From positions 62,001 through 126,000 of the forward strand of contig NZ_RAQM01000010.1 of the NCBI RefSeq assembly GCF_003610735.1: DNA of 64,000 nucleotides, read 5' to 3'. Source of the DNA: Tenacibaculum lutimaris (lineage in GTDB: Bacteria; Bacteroidota; Bacteroidia; Flavobacteriales; Flavobacteriaceae). The stretch's first letter is position 1. Every line of letters starts with the position of its first letter. Position numbers and translations under genes: made by a program. A model generated the notes under the pieces. That model was not told where the DNA came from. It made no database searches and was given only the letters and a program-made list of their open reading frames with translations. Below, in pieces: positions 27,423 to 35,466 of this stretch.

Positions 27423-27430
27423 TATATTTG
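27423..27430 (+). promoter_or_regulatory. -7 element of the dnaN promoter
   Basis: TATATTTG, an exact TAnnTTTG match, 29 nt before the dnaN ATG. No clear -33 element upstream. Confidence 0.5.
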
Positions 27431-27459
27431 TAAGTCTAATAATATAGAAAAACTATTCA

Positions 27460-28578
27460 ATGAAATTTATCGTATCTAGCTCACAGTTATTAAAACAGCT
27501 ACAAGTTTTAGGAGGAGTTATAAACAGCAATAACACATTACCAATTTTAGATAATTTTTTATTTGAACTATCTGAAAACGAATTAAAAATATCTGCATCT
27601 GACCTTGAAACGACAATGTCTTCAGTAATTGATGTTGAAAGTACAGATACTGGAGCCATTGCTATTAACGCTCGTTTATTGTTAGATACTTTAAAAACAT
27701 TTCCTGAGCAACCGCTTACTTTTAAAGTAGAAAGCGATAGTACTATTGAAATTATTTCTGAGCAGGGTAAGTATGATATGGCTTATTTTAGTGGAGATGA
27801 ATTCCCTAAAGCTGTAGAATTACCTTCTCCAAGTAGTACTGAAATTCCATCACATATTTTAGCAACTGCTATTTCTAAAACAATTTTTGCAGCAGGAAAC
27901 GATGACTTACGCCCTGTAATGAGCGGTGTGTTTTTCCAGTTCAACTCTAAGGAATTAACATTTGTAGCTACAGATGCTCATAAATTAGTAAAATATACAC
28001 GTACAGACATTACCGCTGAAAAATCAGCAGAATTCATTATGCCTAAAAAACCTTTAAACTTATTAAAAGGGATTTTAGGCGGTTCTGAAAATAACGTAAC
28101 TATTGAATATAACGACACCAATGCTAAGTTCACTTTTGACAATGTGGTATTAATTTGTCGTTTAATTGACGGAAAATACCCTAACTACGAAGCTGTAATT
28201 CCTAAAGAAAACCCTAATAAATTAACAGTAGATAGAGCTTCTTTCTTAAACTCTGTTCGTCGTGTTTCTATTTTCTCTAGTAAAACAACACATCAAATTC
28301 GTTTAAAAATGGCTGGTACTGAGTTAAATATTTCTGCAGAAGATTTAGACTACTCTAACAAAGCTGATGAACGATTACATTGTGATTACCAAGGAGATGA
28401 CATGCAAATTGGGTTTAACTCTCGTTTTTTAAGCGAAATGTTAAACAACCTAAACTCTAACGATGTTTTAATTGAAATGAGTTTACCAAATAGAGCAGGA
28501 ATTTTGACTCCAATTGATGGTACTGAAGAAGGTGAACAAGTTACTATGTTAGTTATGCCAGTAATGTTAAATGGGTAA
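27460..28578 (+). CDS. dnaN: DNA polymerase III beta subunit (sliding clamp)
   Basis: 372 residues with the three-domain clamp fold: MKFIVSSSQLLKQLQVLGGV...TLPILDNFLFE at the start, the hinge LRPVMSGVFFQ (about 150), and the C-terminal peptide VTMLVMPVMLNG, the canonical clamp ending with the Met-Pro-Met protein-binding pocket. It encircles DNA and tethers polymerase III. Bounded by its own -7 element and a strong terminator, so probably a single-gene unit. dnaA is not in the window, so an origin here is not indicated. Confidence 0.96.
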   Translation: MKFIVSSSQLLKQLQVLGGVINSNNTLPILDNFLFELSENELKISASDLETTMSSVIDVESTDTGAIAINARLLLDTLKTFPEQPLTFKVESDSTIEIISEQGKYDMAYFSGDEFPKAVELPSPSSTEIPSHILATAISKTIFAAGNDDLRPVMSGVFFQFNSKELTFVATDAHKLVKYTRTDITAEKSAEFIMPKKPLNLLKGILGGSENNVTIEYNDTNAKFTFDNVVLICRLIDGKYPNYEAVIPKENPNKLTVDRASFLNSVRRVSIFSSKTTHQIRLKMAGTELNISAEDLDYSNKADERLHCDYQGDDMQIGFNSRFLSEMLNNLNSNDVLIEMSLPNRAGILTPIDGTEEGEQVTMLVMPVMLNG

Positions 28579-28601
28579 AAAAAACCAACTTATAACATTA
28601 T

Positions 28602-28636
28602 AAAAGCCACAGTATCAATACCTGTGGCTTTTTTGT
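28602..28636 (+). terminator. intrinsic terminator after dnaN
   Basis: AAAAGCCACAG (28602-28612) with CTGTGGCTTTT (28622-28632), loop TATCAATAC, T tract to 28634. Confidence 0.88.
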
Positions 28637-28710
28637 TTTTTATAACATCTTTCACTTTCAAAAACGATAAATAATTGTAAATTTACCTCTTTCAAACTTT
28701 ATAAATAATA

Positions 28711-29475
28711 ATGGGTAGAATTATTGCAATTGCAAATCAAAAAGGTGGAGTAGGTAAAACTACTACATCTGTAAACTTAGCTGCGGCTTTAGGTGTTTTA
28801 GAAAAAAAAGTATTATTAATTGATGCTGATCCCCAAGCAAATGCTACTTCTGGTTTAGGTATAGATGTTGAAAGTGTAGAAGTTGGAACGTATCAGGTTT
28901 TAGAGCATACAATTCTAGCAAAAGACACGATTGTAAAAACAGAATCTCCTAACGTCGATTTAATTCCTGCTCATATTGATTTAGTAGCTATTGAAATTGA
29001 ATTAGTTGATAAACAAGAGCGTGAATACATGCTAAAAAAAGCCTTGGAAGATATTAAAAATGATTACGATTATATTTTAATAGATTGTGCTCCTTCTTTA
29101 GGTTTAATTACCTTAAACTCACTTGTAGCAGCAGATTCTGTTGTAATCCCTATTCAATGTGAATACTTTGCTTTAGAAGGTTTAGGAAAGTTATTAAACA
29201 CCATAAAAAGTGTCCAAAAAATACATAACCCTGATTTAGAAATTGAAGGTTTGTTATTAACTATGTTCGATTCTCGTTTACGTTTATCTAACCAAGTAGT
29301 TGATGAAGTTCGTAAACACTTCAGTTCTATGGTTTTTGAAACAATAGTACACCGAAATACCCGTTTAAGTGAAGCGCCTAGTTACGGGGAAAGTATAATT
29401 TCATACGATGCAACCTCTAAAGGTGCCGTAAATTACTTAAATTTGGCGAACGAAATTTTAACTAAAAACGCATAA
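28711..29475 (+). CDS. parA: chromosome partitioning ATPase ParA (Soj)
   Basis: 254 residues. The deviant Walker A KGGVGKTT (11-18) with lysines at both ends defines the ParA/MinD class; IDADPQANAT and the Walker B DYILIDCAPSLG follow. It makes ATP-dependent nucleoid-bound gradients that move ParB-parS complexes. parB starts 9 nt downstream. First gene of an apparent unit parA-parB-DUF5683-dapB. Complete, normal length. Confidence 0.96.
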   Translation: MGRIIAIANQKGGVGKTTTSVNLAAALGVLEKKVLLIDADPQANATSGLGIDVESVEVGTYQVLEHTILAKDTIVKTESPNVDLIPAHIDLVAIEIELVDKQEREYMLKKALEDIKNDYDYILIDCAPSLGLITLNSLVAADSVVIPIQCEYFALEGLGKLLNTIKSVQKIHNPDLEIEGLLLTMFDSRLRLSNQVVDEVRKHFSSMVFETIVHRNTRLSEAPSYGESIISYDATSKGAVNYLNLANEILTKNA

Positions 29476-29484
29476 TAAAGATAC

Positions 29485-30372
29485 ATGGCAAAAGCAACGA
29501 AAAAACAAGCTTTAGGTAGAGGTTTATCCGCTTTATTAAAAGAAACTGCAGAAGTAAATTCAGCATCAGATAAAAACGCAGATAAACTAGTTGGAAATAT
29601 TATTGAAATTGACATCAACTCGATTGAAGTAAACCCATACCAACCTAGAACTTATTTTGATGAAGAAGCTTTGCGTGAATTAGCGAGTTCTATTAAAGAG
29701 TTAGGCGTAATTCAACCTATTACTGTTCGTAAATTATCGAGCGATAAATTTCAATTAGTTTCCGGAGAGCGTCGTTTTAGAGCCTCTAAACTTATTGGAA
29801 ACACAACAGTTCCTGCATACATTCGTTTAGCCAACGATCAGGAAATGTTAGAAATGGCGTTGGTAGAAAATATTCAACGTAAAAACTTAGATCCTATTGA
29901 AGTGGCTCTTTCATACCAACGTTTAATTGATGAAATTCAATTAACACAAGAAGAATTGAGTACACGTGTAGGTAAAAAACGTTCAACAGTTACCAACTAT
30001 TTACGTTTATTAAAATTAGATCCGATTATTCAAACAGGAATGCGTGACGGATTTATCTCAATGGGACATGGTCGTGCATTAATTAATGTTGATAGTACTA
30101 CCGACCAATTAAACATTTACGAAAAAATTGTTCGTGATAAACTATCTGTTCGTCAAACTGAAGAATTGGTTAAAAACTTAAAAGCAGGTACTGTTGCTAA
30201 AGCCGCTAAAAAGAAAGTTTTACCTAATTATATTTCTGATAGTGTAAAAGATATTAGCGATTATTTCGGGCATAAAATTGACGTAACTGTTAACAATCGT
30301 GGTAAAGGAAAAATTTCTATTCCTTTTCACTCAGAAGAAGACTTTAACCGTATTAAAAACTTATTAAAGTAA
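29485..30372 (+). CDS. parB: chromosome partitioning protein ParB (Spo0J)
   Basis: 295 residues: ParB N-terminal CTPase/nuclease-like domain (about 38-130) with NPYQPRTYFDEEALRELA and the GERRFRA box, the central HTH (TQEELSTRVGKKRSTVTNYLRLLKL, about 150-180) and a C-terminal dimerisation region that includes an extra piece (NYISDSVKDISDYFGHKIDV) common in Bacteroidota. It binds parS centromere sites; I did not find a TGTTnCACGTGnAACA-like parS in the window. The stop codon is followed immediately by the TTG start of the next gene. Confidence 0.95.
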   Translation: MAKATKKQALGRGLSALLKETAEVNSASDKNADKLVGNIIEIDINSIEVNPYQPRTYFDEEALRELASSIKELGVIQPITVRKLSSDKFQLVSGERRFRASKLIGNTTVPAYIRLANDQEMLEMALVENIQRKNLDPIEVALSYQRLIDEIQLTQEELSTRVGKKRSTVTNYLRLLKLDPIIQTGMRDGFISMGHGRALINVDSTTDQLNIYEKIVRDKLSVRQTEELVKNLKAGTVAKAAKKKVLPNYISDSVKDISDYFGHKIDVTVNNRGKGKISIPFHSEEDFNRIKNLLK

Positions 30373-30951
30373 TTGAACATACGTGTAATCATATTCGCTT
30401 TTTTTAGTCTTTTTTTGTTTCAAAACACCTTTGCTCAAAAAGATTCTATTGCTGTAAGAGCAAAGCAACTTCAGTTATCAAGCGACAAATACAATCCACT
30501 TTCTCCATCTAAAGCAGCATTTTATTCTGCTATTTTTCCCGGAGGTGGACAGATATACAATAAAAAATATTGGAAAGCTCCAATAGTTTGGGCTGCTATG
30601 GGTACAAGTATGTATTTTTACTTGGACAATAGCGATCAGTACGATCGATACAGAACAGCCTTTAAACTTAGAAATCAAGGATTATCAGATGAGTTTAATG
30701 GTAAAGATGGAAATCCATTTATTTCAACAGCTGGTTTAGAAAGCGCTCAAAAAACCTTGCGTAAAAACAGAGACTTATCATTACTAACTGGGGTACTTTT
30801 ATATGTTTTACAAATTGTAGAAGCTAGTGTAAACGCGCATTTATTACAATTTGATACTGATGACAGTTTATCTATAAACCCTGTAATTACACCAGACCCT
30901 TTATTTATTGAAGCACCAAAAGTTGGTTTAACACTAAAATATTCTTTTTAA
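30373..30951 (+). CDS. DUF5683 domain protein, secreted/membrane
   Basis: 192 residues from a TTG start directly abutting the parB stop. N-terminal signal peptide (IIFAFFSLFLFQNTFA, then QKDS), the family signature PSKAAFYSAIFPGGGQIYNKKYWKAPIVW (about 45-75), a membrane segment near WAAMGTSMYFYLD and another near LLTGVLLYVLQIVEASVNAHL, ending LTLKYSF. The family regularly lies between parB and dapB in Flavobacteria; function unknown. Translation is probably coupled to parB. Confidence 0.85.
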   Translation: MNIRVIIFAFFSLFLFQNTFAQKDSIAVRAKQLQLSSDKYNPLSPSKAAFYSAIFPGGGQIYNKKYWKAPIVWAAMGTSMYFYLDNSDQYDRYRTAFKLRNQGLSDEFNGKDGNPFISTAGLESAQKTLRKNRDLSLLTGVLLYVLQIVEASVNAHLLQFDTDDSLSINPVITPDPLFIEAPKVGLTLKYSF

Positions 30952-30952
30952 A

Positions 30953-31654
30953 ATGAAAATAGCCTTACTTGGTTATGGTAGAATGGGTAAAGAAATCGAA
31001 AAGATTGCTTTACAGAGAGGACACGAGATCGTTATTAAATCTACTGGAGAAAACACTTATGATATTAACGAAGCTGATGTAGCTATTGATTTTAGCGTGC
31101 CTGCTTCTGCTTATAACAACATTAGTAATTGTATTAACAATAACGTCCCAGTAGTTTCAGGAACTACAGGTTGGTTAGACAGGTATAATGAAATTATTGA
31201 TTTATGCAATGAAAAAAATGGTGGTTTTATATATGCTTCAAACTTTAGTTTAGGTGTGAATGTTTTTTTTGAGTTAAACAAACAACTAGCTAAAATGATG
31301 AGTACACTTGAACAATACAATATTGCTATTGAAGAAATTCATCACACACAAAAATTAGACGCTCCAAGTGGTACTGCAATTACTTTAGCTGAAGGAATTA
31401 TTGAAAACACCAATAAAAAAGCTTGGGAATTAGACGGAAAAACTTCCGAAGACAATATTCCTATTACAGCTCTTAGAACTCCAGATGTACCGGGTACTCA
31501 CACAGTAACCTATAATTCTGAAGTAGACACTATTGATATAAAACACACAGCACATAACCGACAAGGTTTTGCTTTAGGAGCAGTTATAGCTGCAGAATGG
31601 CTACTTAACAAAACAGGTGTTTACACCATGAGAGATGTGTTAAACTTAGGTTAA
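30953..31654 (+). CDS. dapB: 4-hydroxy-tetrahydrodipicolinate reductase
   Basis: Reduces hydroxy-tetrahydrodipicolinate in lysine/diaminopimelate synthesis. 233 residues: NAD(P)-binding GYGRMGKE (about 6-13) and the catalytic segment EIHHTQKLDAPSGTA (about 130-144), the usual E(L/I)HHxxKxDAPSGTA signature. Slightly short, as in Bacteroidota. It begins 1 nt after the DUF5683 stop and provides diaminopimelate for peptidoglycan. Confidence 0.95.
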   Translation: MKIALLGYGRMGKEIEKIALQRGHEIVIKSTGENTYDINEADVAIDFSVPASAYNNISNCINNNVPVVSGTTGWLDRYNEIIDLCNEKNGGFIYASNFSLGVNVFFELNKQLAKMMSTLEQYNIAIEEIHHTQKLDAPSGTAITLAEGIIENTNKKAWELDGKTSEDNIPITALRTPDVPGTHTVTYNSEVDTIDIKHTAHNRQGFALGAVIAAEWLLNKTGVYTMRDVLNLG

Positions 31655-31733
31655 TACCGTAACAACAAGCAGCTAAAAAGCACTAATAAGCTTAGAATTA
31701 CATTCCTTAAAAGGAAAACAAAATATACAGATT

Positions 31734-33320
31734 ATGACATTTACTGAATGGTTTTTATTTTTCATATTCATACAAGTTGTTCATTTTTTAGGTACTTGGA
31801 AACTATACACAAAAGCTGGTAAAAAAGCTTGGGAAGCGGCTGTACCTGTATACAACGCCATAGTACTAATGCAAATTATTAATCGCCCAAAATGGTGGGT
31901 GATTTTGCTATTCGTTCCTATTGTAAACCTACTTATGTTTCCTATAATATGGATTGAAACTTGCAGAAGCTTTGGTTTTAACAAAAAACCAGACACTATT
32001 CTAGCTGTTCTTACTTTAGGGTTATACATCTATTATATCAACTATTTTACAGACGCAAAATACATTGAAAACCGAAGTTTAAAGCCAAGATCTCCTTTAG
32101 GAGAATGGGTAAGTTCTATTGCTTTTGCTATTATCGCTGCAACTTTAGTACACACTTATATTATGCAGCCTTATACCATTCCTACTTCGTCTTTAGAAAA
32201 AACATTACTAGTAGGTGATTATTTATTTGTTAGTAAATTTCATTACGGTGCTCGTGTTCCTATGACTACTGTTGCTGCACCAATGGCACACGATACTATT
32301 CCTTTTTTAGGAACAAAATCATTCTTATCAGACGATAAAAACAAAGACGGTTTATTAAATAAACTATCATTACCATACATGCGTTTACCTGGTTTTCAAA
32401 AAATTAAGCGTAATGATATTGTTGTTTTCAGCTGGCCTTCAGACTCTCTTGCTACGATGTGGGGTGACAATTCTGGTAATTTTACTTATAAACCTATTGA
32501 TAAGCGTACAAACTATGTAAAACGTGCTGTAGGAGTTCCTGGTGATAGCTTAGAAGTACGTGATGGATATGTTTTTATTAATGGAGAGAAAACTGTATTG
32601 CCTGATAGAGCTAAACCACAATGGTACTTTTTTGTTGATACTGAAGGGAAAGAATTACCTCAAAACATTATAGAAAAATACAACAAAAACAGAGAAGGTA
32701 AAATGACTACCGATGGTAAGTATGCATTAAACCTTACCGATGAAGAAGCTGCTTCAATCGCCAAAAACCCTCTTGTTAAAAAAGTTGAAAAATTTTTAGC
32801 ACCTAAAGGATTTTATGATGAATCTGTTTTTCCTCATAATCCAAGATATGCTTGGTCTAATGATAATTTTGGTCCTATCTATATTCCTAAAAAGGGAGTT
32901 ACTGTCGAGTTAAACGCTAAGACCATTCCTTTTTACGAGCAAATTATCCGAAGATACGAAAACAATAACCTTACTTTTATAGGTGACGATATATACATTA
33001 ACGGAAAAAAAGTTGAAAACTATACTTTTAAACAAGATTATTACTGGATGATGGGTGACAACCGTCAGCGTTCTTTAGATGCAAGAAACTGGGGTTATGT
33101 ACCTTTTGATCATGTAGTAGGTAAACCTGTAATGATTTGGTTAAGTTGGGATGCTAACGCTCCTAATTTTGTTGCTAAGCTAAACTCTATTCGTTGGGAT
33201 AGAATGTTTACAACCGTTGGAGGTAGTGGAAAACCCGTATCATATTTATGGTTAGTGCTACTATTAATTGGAGGTTACACCGTGTATAGTTTTAGAAAAA
33301 GTAAAAAGAAGAAAGCATAA
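31734..33320 (+). CDS. lepB: signal peptidase I with N-terminal membrane domain
   Basis: 528 residues, about twice the length of E. coli-type minimal forms but usual for Bacteroidota. Residues 1-110 form an extra domain of three or four membrane helices (DUF5684-like). The S26 catalytic core follows: PYTIPTSSLEKTLLVGDYLF with the serine near residue 153, NYVKRAVGVPGDSLEV with the catalytic lysine, and YYWMMGDNRQRSLDARNWGYVP. Two long inserts lie between the boxes, and a C-terminal membrane helix ends SFRKSKKKKA. It cleaves Sec signal peptides at the outer face of the inner membrane. It overlaps the next gene by 1 nt. Confidence 0.95.
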   Translation: MTFTEWFLFFIFIQVVHFLGTWKLYTKAGKKAWEAAVPVYNAIVLMQIINRPKWWVILLFVPIVNLLMFPIIWIETCRSFGFNKKPDTILAVLTLGLYIYYINYFTDAKYIENRSLKPRSPLGEWVSSIAFAIIAATLVHTYIMQPYTIPTSSLEKTLLVGDYLFVSKFHYGARVPMTTVAAPMAHDTIPFLGTKSFLSDDKNKDGLLNKLSLPYMRLPGFQKIKRNDIVVFSWPSDSLATMWGDNSGNFTYKPIDKRTNYVKRAVGVPGDSLEVRDGYVFINGEKTVLPDRAKPQWYFFVDTEGKELPQNIIEKYNKNREGKMTTDGKYALNLTDEEAASIAKNPLVKKVEKFLAPKGFYDESVFPHNPRYAWSNDNFGPIYIPKKGVTVELNAKTIPFYEQIIRRYENNNLTFIGDDIYINGKKVENYTFKQDYYWMMGDNRQRSLDARNWGYVPFDHVVGKPVMIWLSWDANAPNFVAKLNSIRWDRMFTTVGGSGKPVSYLWLVLLLIGGYTVYSFRKSKKKKA

Positions 33321-33940
33321 TGTCACTTTTTATTCCTACTTACTTCGCTCCTATCTCTCAATATTCAGCGATATACCAATCAGAAGCAATTACTTTTGAA
33401 ATAGAAGACAATTTTCAAAAACAAACCTACCGTAATCGTTGTTACATATATGGAGCTAATGGTAAATTAGCTTTAAATATTCCTGTAAAACAAAAAACTA
33501 CAGAAGGAAGAAAAAAAACAAAAGACACCTTGGTAGAAAATGATTTTCCATGGCAACAACAGCATTACAAATCGTTACAATCTGCGTACCGTTCTTCTCC
33601 TTTTTTTGAGTTTTTTGAAGAGGATTTATTAAAAATTTTCAATAAAAAATATACTTTTTTACAAGACTTAAACATCGACACTCACCTATTTGTAACTGAT
33701 GCTTTACAAATGGAACAAGATTTTGCTAAAACAACGAGTTATGAATTGGCTCCAAATAGCACAGACTATAGAGATTTAGCGATTGCTAAAAAAGGTATTG
33801 AAATAGAAATGGATTCCTACATTCAAATGTTTGATAACAAATATGGGTTTATCCCTAACTTATCTATTTTGGATTTACTATTTATGGAGGGACCTAATAC
33901 GATTAGCTTTTTAGAAAAAATTGATGTAGATTTGAGATAA
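33320..33940 (+). CDS. WbqC-like family protein
   Basis: 206 residues; IPTYFAPISQYSAIYQ at the start, NRCYIYGANGKLALNIPV, and WQQQHYKSLQSAYRSSPFFEFFEED are the conserved blocks of the WbqC family, first seen in O-antigen clusters. The biochemical role is unsettled (a sugar or glycine transfer role has been suggested for relatives). ATG overlaps the lepB stop by 1 nt, so it is translationally coupled. Its stop codon lies within a perfect palindrome (33932-33946). Confidence 0.88.
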   Translation: MSLFIPTYFAPISQYSAIYQSEAITFEIEDNFQKQTYRNRCYIYGANGKLALNIPVKQKTTEGRKKTKDTLVENDFPWQQQHYKSLQSAYRSSPFFEFFEEDLLKIFNKKYTFLQDLNIDTHLFVTDALQMEQDFAKTTSYELAPNSTDYRDLAIAKKGIEIEMDSYIQMFDNKYGFIPNLSILDLLFMEGPNTISFLEKIDVDLR

Positions 33941-33946
33941 TCTCAA
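33932..33946. promoter_or_regulatory. 15-bp palindrome TTGAGAT-A-ATCTCAA before the first Crp/Fnr gene
   Basis: A perfect inverted repeat spanning the wbqC stop and ending 15 nt before the Crp/Fnr ATG. It differs in sequence from the TTAACA palindromes that follow the Crp/Fnr genes. Could be an operator for the regulator gene or a small hairpin. Confidence 0.4.
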
Positions 33947-33961
33947 CATTTACATCTTTGT

Positions 33962-34534
33962 ATGGACTTTTTTAAAGAATTTGCTCTTAGTTTCCATCCT
34001 TTATCAGAAGATGGATTGGAGAGAATTTTTAGTCTTTTAACAATAAAAAAATTCCCAAAAAACTTCGAACTAGTTTCTTTGCACCAAACACCTGTAAATG
34101 CTTACATTTTAAAAACTGGTGTTATACGCGCTTATAGTATCGACGAAAAAAACAAAGAACATACTAGAACTATTTACACTCCTATTAGTACTTCTGGTAA
34201 TTTAGGAGCCCTTATAAAAAACGAACCATCTACATTAATTTACGAATGCTTAACTGATTGTGAGGTACTAGAATGTAACTATAAAGATTTTTATAATTTA
34301 TCTTTAAATCACCATGAAATATCAATTTTTCATTACAAAATTTTACAAAGTGTTTATATCAGAGAAGTAGATAGAATTTTAGAATTACAAATGTTAGATG
34401 CATCTCAGAGATACAAAAAACTTCAGGAAAATTACCCTGGTATAGACAACTTAATTAATCAATACCATATTGCTTCTTACTTGAATATCACTCCTGTACA
34501 GTTGAGTAGAATAAGAAAAAATTTCATTTATTAA
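33962..34534 (+). CDS. Crp/Fnr-family transcriptional regulator (1)
   Basis: 190 residues. A cyclic-nucleotide-binding-like sensor domain (about 15-120: VNAYILKTGVIRAYSI, TSGNLGALIKNEPS), a connecting helix, and a compact C-terminal HTH with recognition region HIASYLNITPVQLSRIRKNF (about 168-187). No cysteine set for an Fe-S cluster and no clear cAMP-binding phosphate cassette, so the ligand is unknown. Paralogous to the gene 175 nt downstream; recognition helices are nearly identical (TPVQLSRIRK against SPVQLSRIKK). Its stop codon falls in the palindrome ATTAACATATGTTAAT. Confidence 0.9.
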   Translation: MDFFKEFALSFHPLSEDGLERIFSLLTIKKFPKNFELVSLHQTPVNAYILKTGVIRAYSIDEKNKEHTRTIYTPISTSGNLGALIKNEPSTLIYECLTDCEVLECNYKDFYNLSLNHHEISIFHYKILQSVYIREVDRILELQMLDASQRYKKLQENYPGIDNLINQYHIASYLNITPVQLSRIRKNFIY

Positions 34535-34545
34535 CATATGTTAAT
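34530..34545. promoter_or_regulatory. Crp/Fnr-type operator A, ATTAACATATGTTAAT
   Basis: A 16-bp perfect palindrome overlapping the stop of the first Crp/Fnr gene. Counting from the TTAACA...TGTTAA core (34531-34544), 22 nt separate it from the -7 element TAAATTTG (34567-34574), placing its centre about 41.5 bp before the predicted start, the class II activator position. No good -33 element is present, as expected of an activator-dependent promoter. Confidence 0.65.
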
Positions 34546-34566
34546 GGTTATAACTTAAAACCGCTA

Positions 34567-34574
34567 TAAATTTG
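34567..34574 (+). promoter_or_regulatory. -7 element of candidate sRNA A
   Basis: TAAATTTG, exact TAnnTTTG match. Predicted start about 5 nt downstream, near 34579. Confidence 0.6.
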
Positions 34575-34578
34575 TAGT

Positions 34579-34645
34579 GTAATTAACAAGTTACTACCCC
34601 TTAAAATATCCAGACCTAATTCCCCTTAAAGTTAGGTCTGTTTTT
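34579..34645 (+). ncRNA. candidate small RNA A with CCCCUUAAA motifs
   Basis: About 67 nt between the two Crp/Fnr genes, no ORF. It carries CCCCTTAAAA in a probable single strand (34597-34606) and TTCCCCTTAAA (34620-34630) in the loop of the terminator, whose 9-bp stem is CAGACCTAA (34611-34619) with TTAGGTCTG (34632-34640) followed by TTTTT. A weak 5' hairpin (GTAA/TTAC) precedes. The terminator lies 64 nt before the second Crp/Fnr ATG, so this could instead be a leader attenuator. Existence is inferred from promoter plus terminator. Confidence 0.55.
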
Positions 34646-34709
34646 CACGTACTTACTTTATTTTTTTAGTATATTAGTTTTTCTGTTATCAGCATCCAAC
34701 TTGTTAATT

Positions 34710-35297
34710 ATGAATGATGATATTAAAAACTTTCTTAATTCTTATATAAAACTACCAGATAGTCTAATTTCTACTTTTGAAACACTGGTTACGTTCACTG
34801 AACTTGAACCTAATGAAATCTTCACAAAGGTAGGTGAATATCCTACAGACTTCTATATTGTTAAAACAGGAATTATGCGTTCGTTTTTATTAAATGACAA
34901 TGGAACTGAAACAACTCGTGCCTTTTTTACTTCTGGAGATATAACTGGTGCCAATTCAGCTATGATGCAAGAAATACCGTCTGATGTTAACTACCAATCT
35001 TTAACCAAAGTAACCGGGTATAAAGGTAGTTTCCATGAATTAATAAAACTTACTTTAAAGCATCATGAATTTAGTTTATTCTATATCAAAACATTAGAAA
35101 GTGCTTATGTAAAGGCTGAAGATATACTTTTAAAAATTTCTAGTCTTACTGCAACAGAGCGTTATTTAGCTTTAAAGAAAAGAATTCCGAATATAGATGA
35201 ATTGATTACACAAAAATATATAGCATCGTATTTAAACATTTCTCCTGTTCAACTTAGTAGAATTAAGAAAAAACTTAGTGTTAATAAACTTTCTTAA
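34710..35297 (+). CDS. Crp/Fnr-family transcriptional regulator (2)
   Basis: 195 residues from the ATG at 34710 (an in-frame TTG 9 nt upstream is less likely). Sensor domain about 20-125 (DFYIVKTGIMRSFLLND, FTSGDITGANSAMM), HTH near the C-terminus with KYIASYLNISPVQLSRIKKKL (about 168-188). Paralogue of the preceding regulator; same HTH, different sensor detail, so both probably bind one operator while sensing different signals. The stop codon falls in the palindrome TTAACAAATGTTAA. Ligand unknown. Confidence 0.9.
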   Translation: MNDDIKNFLNSYIKLPDSLISTFETLVTFTELEPNEIFTKVGEYPTDFYIVKTGIMRSFLLNDNGTETTRAFFTSGDITGANSAMMQEIPSDVNYQSLTKVTGYKGSFHELIKLTLKHHEFSLFYIKTLESAYVKAEDILLKISSLTATERYLALKKRIPNIDELITQKYIASYLNISPVQLSRIKKKLSVNKLS

Positions 35298-35307
35298 CAA
35301 ATGTTAA
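35294..35307. promoter_or_regulatory. Crp/Fnr-type operator B, TTAACAAATGTTAA
   Basis: Same TTAACA-N2-TGTTAA palindrome as operator A, overlapping the stop codon of the second Crp/Fnr gene. Again exactly 22 nt lie between it and the -7 element TATATTTG (35330-35337), so its centre is near -41.5. Confidence 0.65.
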
Positions 35308-35329
35308 CAATCATGTTGTTATTTTTTTC

Positions 35330-35337
35330 TATATTTG
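35330..35337 (+). promoter_or_regulatory. -7 element of candidate sRNA B
   Basis: TATATTTG, exact TAnnTTTG match. Predicted start near 35342. Confidence 0.65.
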
Positions 35338-35341
35338 ACCC

Positions 35342-35420
35342 AGAGACAAATTCCCCCTTATTATTTGTTTCATTCCCCCTTAATAAAAGGCTTACCTCTT
35401 GTGTGTGTAAGTCTTTTTTT
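35342..35420 (+). ncRNA. candidate small RNA B with CCCCCUUA motifs
   Basis: About 79 nt between the second Crp/Fnr gene and the convergent flippase gene, no ORF. GAGACAAAT (35343-35351) pairs with ATTTGTTTC (35363-35371), displaying TCCCCCTTATT in the loop; a second CCCCCTTAA (35375-35383) is unpaired; then the terminator GGCTTAC (35389-35395) with GTAAGTC (35407-35413) and seven T. Because the following gene is convergent, it cannot be a leader for that gene, which favours a free small RNA. Shares operator, spacing and motif with RNA A. Confidence 0.65.
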
Positions 35421-35466
35421 CTTTTATAATAATTTTGGTTTAAAGTGTATTATAAAAAATCAAAAA

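Noticed and set aside
27423..30372. Replication origin near dnaN and parAB
   Set aside because: No dnaA, no cluster of DnaA boxes and no parS-like palindrome seen; dnaN is often separated from the origin in Bacteroidota.
33951..33960. TACATCTTTG as -7 element of the first Crp/Fnr gene
   Set aside because: Four instead of two bases separate TA and TTTG, and it would give a start inside or after the ATG.
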